Shown piece after piece: positions 61,009-64,000 of a DNA stretch of 64,000 bases; position 1 is the first letter of the stretch, and every line of letters starts with the position of its first letter. The position numbers were made by a program, and so were the translations under genes. The notes under the pieces were generated by a model. It was not told where the DNA came from and made no database searches. It saw only the letters and a program-made list of their open reading frames with translations. The DNA is from Blastobasis lacticolella (Eukaryota; Arthropoda; Insecta; Lepidoptera; Blastobasidae): NCBI GenBank assembly GCA_905147135.1, contig LR990067.1, forward strand, positions 10,850,001-10,914,000, in the 5' to 3' direction.

Positions 61009-61164
61009 TTTCCCAACATTACAACGCGAAAATAGATAAATTTCTCGTAGAGGTAGAGGGTAGGTAAAATAGACCAGTTGGCTAAAGATTCCTAAAGATA
61101 AGAGTTTTCTAGCTAGGTTATAATAATGCTTAATTCGAGTTTAGAGTTAAATAAATATAAATAA

Positions 61165-61430
61165 ATAAATAAATATTCGTGGACAAATTCACACAGCGCT
61201 GTCTAGCCCCAAACTAAGCAAAGCTTGTACTATGGGTGCTAGATAACTGATATACTACTTTAATACTTTTTTAAATACATACTTATTATACATAGAACAC
61301 CCAGACCCGTAACAGAAATTAAAATTCATCATTTTAATTTCTGCGCGGCCGGGAATCGAACCCGGGACCTCTTGCGTGGCAGACCGGATCGGCAGGCATG
61401 TTGACCATTGAACCACTCAGGTCGTCAAGT
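61165..61430 (-). repeat. SINE-C, reverse, full length
   Basis: AAATTCACACAGCGCTGTCT, AGCCCCAAACTAAGCAAAGC, AACACCCAGACCCGTAACAG, GGGAATCGAACCCGGGACCT, TTGAACCACTCAGGTCGTC. The tail is an AAAT run. Confidence 0.75.
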
Positions 61431-61479
61431 TGAAAACGGCTATTAGAAATCGGACATAAAACTTTCTTCAAAGGTTTTT

Positions 61480-61545
61480 TTCTGTCACCACTAAGGTGGC
61501 AAACACGCTTACGGCCTGCCTGATGGTAAGCAGTCACCGCAGCCA
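61480..61545 (-). repeat. Family D 3' fragment
   Basis: CACCACTAAGGTGGCAAACA, CTTACGGCCTGCCTGATGG. Confidence 0.65.
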
Positions 61546-61762
61546 AGGTTCCTGTCGTCGTTTGCATCAGTAAGATGAAAGGGCCGAAACAACGTGGTTT
61601 TCAATAGTTCTCCTTTTAATATTAGCTTATCCATGGTCTGGCTGAGTATCAGCCTTCAGTGTCTTTTCGCTGCTGAAGATCCTGGCAGCGGGCGTTGCAG
61701 GTTACAGGTTGCAGGTCGAGATTCTTCACCTGAAACAATACGAGATTCCGATTAAATACAAG

Positions 61763-61985
61763 GTTAATCATTAACCGATGCTCTTACGGTGAGGGAAGAC
61801 ATAGTTAAAGAACCTGCACATTCAGGCGACTGAATGTATTAACCATGATCCAATCTGGCCAGGTTCCAATATGAACAGGGTCACGGAGGTCAGATGGCAG
61901 TCGCTCTACTGTAATTATCACTGCCTAATCCTGGATCATGGTCAAGGTAGACCCCGGGCCCTCGTGTGCGGTAGTACCACCGGCC
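61763..61985 (+). repeat. SINE-A, head missing
   Basis: TTAACCGATGCTCTTACGGT, CAGGCGACTGAATGTATTAA, GTCACGGAGGTCAGATGGCA, GACCCCGGGCCCTCGTGTGC. Confidence 0.7.
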
Positions 61986-62029
61986 ATAGAGCCAAGGAAA
62001 AACGCTTTAAACTTATACCATCTATCAAT

Positions 62030-62245
62030 CTATCTATATATGGTATGAAACAATCGCCACCTGCCATCTGTCCCTATGTATCCATGGGAGTATCTATGTA
62101 GGCTTAAATCTATTACTAGTGTAATGCAATGGATTATAATACGGTTTTCAACAATAGACAGAAAGATTCAAGAGGAAGGTTTGTCAGCAAGACAAAACGT
62201 GTAGTAGGGTACGCGAACAAAGTCGCACTGGGTCCACTAGTTAAT
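62030..62245 (-). repeat. Repeat J, reverse
   Basis: CTGTCCCTATGTATCCATGG, AACAATAGACAGAAAGATTC, AAGAGGAAGGTTTGTCAGC, GAACAAAGTCGCACTGGGTCC. Confidence 0.6.
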
Positions 62246-62539
62246 TTAAAAAACGAACACGAACTAGTAAGTCCAGAGCCCCAGACTTCGTACAGGAATG
62301 TAGCTATATTCGCGATCGGGTCCTACACCGACTGTCGACGCCAGCGCCGGACAATTTATAACGCACGCCCTCTGTGTAATGATTCGTGAGTTGGGGATTT
62401 TTCATGGAACGGTTCGTCGAATACGTCGTAGGAATATCGACAAACTTGCTACGTTACAGTACATGTGGTACAAACAAAGTCAAGATTTGTCGATTTAATA
62501 ACAGCGTTTGATAAAAATAAAGTTAGTCATTTTTCCGTC

Positions 62540-62770
62540 GAGAGTGTGTAACTTATCAAACGACGCAGGTTTTGTCCTAATCTTGAAGGAGTATTACATA
62601 TGCGACGATGCCAGGTGAACATCGGTGTCGATAAAGTAGATGGAGGTGTCCAATTAAAGGACTGCCACAGGGTAGCGTGTTTGCTCCAACTCTTTCCAAC
62701 ATTTACCCAAATGACAGGAGATGGGAAAACCTGTTTTGTTCTCCTAATATTGTAACGTACGTGCATCGGT
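62540..62770 (+). pseudogene. LINE reverse-transcriptase relic
   Basis: From 62656 the frame KGLPQGSVFAPTLSNIYPND is the conserved motif (GLPQGSVLxPxLFNIY) of jockey-like non-LTR reverse transcriptases. Upstream text (TTATCAAACGACGCAGGTTTT) is compatible with the ...RRF segment, but several stops occur. No tail found. Confidence 0.5.
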
Positions 62771-63090
62771 TTTTATCGCAGCACGTGCAAGATGTGAAAT
62801 GATCTCCCTTCTAAATTCTCCTTTTTCTATAAGGCGTATCAGTCTAACATGACGAAGAAGTCACTAATCAACAAAAGTCGGAAATCCTTGACTTTAGAAA
62901 TATTTTTCACAACTTGCTTTGTATTATTGAATCTCTGTTCTTTAGTTTATTTAGTTAGCTTATCATATAGCTTCTTTTAATGTATCCATTATTTCGACAT
63001 CGATAAGCTACAAGCTACGAATTTCCGGCTAAGAGATGACCCCAAACAAGCAGCTTGTTTGTTAGTAGCGCAAAAAACAAACGACCAAGC
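62770..63090. other. No gene recognised
   Basis: AT-rich sequence without motifs that I can name. Confidence 0.35.
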
Positions 63091-63099
63091 GGCCAGCTG

Positions 63100-63330
63100 C
63101 GACCAATGGCGGCTTCACGGGCTGCCGACCAATCAAATGGGCTGTTAACGAGCTTGTTCGAACGGGATTGGTTTAAAATTGATTCCGCTCAGACCTCGAC
63201 GTTTGAGGCACACTGTGTAATATTGGTTTGTTGACTTTGTTGTTGGTCTAGTGTTGTAATTTCTAGTGTAGAGTAATTTTGCTGGTTTATTGTTGTTCTA
63301 ATATTGTAATTTCTAGTGTAGAGTGTAGTA
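63100..63330. promoter_or_regulatory. CCAAT-box cluster, possible promoter
   Basis: CCAAT at 63103 and 63129, ATTGG at 63167 and 63222. Just downstream TTGTAATTTCTAGTGTAGAG occurs twice, 50 bp apart (63254 and 63304). No coding sequence follows within the window, so the assignment is tentative. Confidence 0.3.
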
Positions 63331-63900
63331 ATTGCGTTGATAGATAATTTCTTAGTTTAACTACAAATATTTAAGGTTTCTGTACAGAGTTGGAGATTTA
63401 ATGACCGGATCTTAGTATCTATCTTATGATACTCGACAATAATGTAGCTTCCTGTTATTTAAGGATTTTTCCGAGACAGTTCAGTAGTTTTGGAGATTTT
63501 CCCAACATCCAAACAAATCACCTAGCTCTACTTACTCCTTTTTAAATATAAGTTATTTCAAAGTCTATTTCATTCAATACACCAGCAACTCTTTTAATAA
63601 CCTGACTGACAGAAAAATGTCAGAAGATGAGCATTATAATATTAGCAGGACTAGCAGGATTTTTTACGAACTCGTAAGCTCTAACCTATGCCACAGCGTG
63701 CAAGCCGACCCGAGGTCATAAACAGCAGGGGCTGGGCCTGTAGACGACGTTCGGAATTGATGGCTATGTGCCGGACCACATTGGTGGTTAGTTTTAGAAA
63801 TGAACGGCTCAGCTAGATTGCTGTTTAGGTACTCAAATGTTATTATAGTTGTGGTACAGAGACGACTCTCCACGAAGCGGAACTAGCTTATGTGTATTAT
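63330..63900. other. No gene recognised
   Basis: Short frames only; no recognised exon. Confidence 0.35.
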
Positions 63901-64000
63901 TGTTATTAGTTTGACGTATCTGTAGCTCTGGGTATGTGTGGAGGTGTGTGTCGGTTTGTGGCATCGTAGCTGCCGAATGGATCAACCGATTTAGATATTA
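63900..64000 (-). repeat. LINE-like tail family H, reverse, cut by window end
   Basis: TGTGGCATCGTAGCTGCCGA, ATGGATCAACCGATTTAGAT. Confidence 0.5.

Noticed and set aside
1..64000. CRISPR array, bacterial defence locus or rRNA genes
   Set aside because: No evenly spaced direct repeats with unique spacers, no operon-like gene runs and no rRNA signature were seen; the window is typical insect nuclear DNA.

Overview
The window looks like nuclear DNA of a moth or butterfly. The evidence is indirect but consistent: a multi-exon, intron-containing gene for an insect-type secreted CUB protein, a BEL/Pao LTR retrotransposon, a mariner-like DD37D element, LINE relics ending in (GAT)n, and dense tRNA-derived SINEs and MITEs of the kind common in Lepidoptera. 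There are no bacterial operons, rRNA genes or CRISPR arrays. Family letters used here (SINE-A, SINE-B and so on) are my own labels for repeats compared by eye within the window.

Region 1-8.7 kb: the only convincing host gene runs on the minus strand and leaves the window at base 1. Four exons (2278-2367, 1206-1370, 530-699, 7-136) have consensus splice sites, and their codon phases fit across all three introns. They encode a signal peptide, a six-cysteine segment and the first part of a CUB domain. A TATA box with a possible 5' non-coding exon at 8633-8693 is a candidate promoter. The introns hold SINEs, a tRNA-Ser relic and LINE tails.

Region 8.7-42 kb: no host exon recognised. This is layered repeat DNA: SINE-A (tRNA-derived, about 350 bp), SINE-B (ends in (GAT)n), SINE-C (tRNA-Gly-derived), three poly(A) or short retroposon families (D, E, F), eight copies of a roughly 255-bp TA-flanked MITE (MITE-1), several other palindromic MITEs and 5'-truncated LINE ends. 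Many insertions keep target-site duplications (9-15 bp), so their order can be read: SINE-B in SINE-A, LINE in SINE-B, retroposon D in SINE-B, and two unrelated MITEs in one SINE-A.

Region 42-49 kb: a decayed mariner-like element of the DD37D (maT) type, flanked by TA and sitting inside a SINE-A copy, then more SINEs, MITEs and LINE ends.

Region 48.9-55.6 kb: a nearly complete BEL/Pao retrotransposon with two apparently identical 191-bp LTRs and one long reading frame (gag-like, protease, reverse transcriptase, RNase H, integrase). A single in-frame TAA interrupts it inside the reverse transcriptase. Its 5' leader is packed with TGACAG/CTGTCA motifs.

Region 55.6-64 kb: SINEs, a 1.4-kb cluster of repeats built on GCACCAAATTC, a LINE reverse-transcriptase relic, and a stretch near 63.1 kb with four CCAAT/ATTGG boxes that could be a promoter.

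I found no convincing undescribed multi-gene system. The most unusual signals are the three fold-back events in SINE-derived sequence, the two-MITE SINE, the TGACAG-rich BEL leader, the perfect 18-bp hairpin at 30.8 kb and the GCACCAAATTC cluster.
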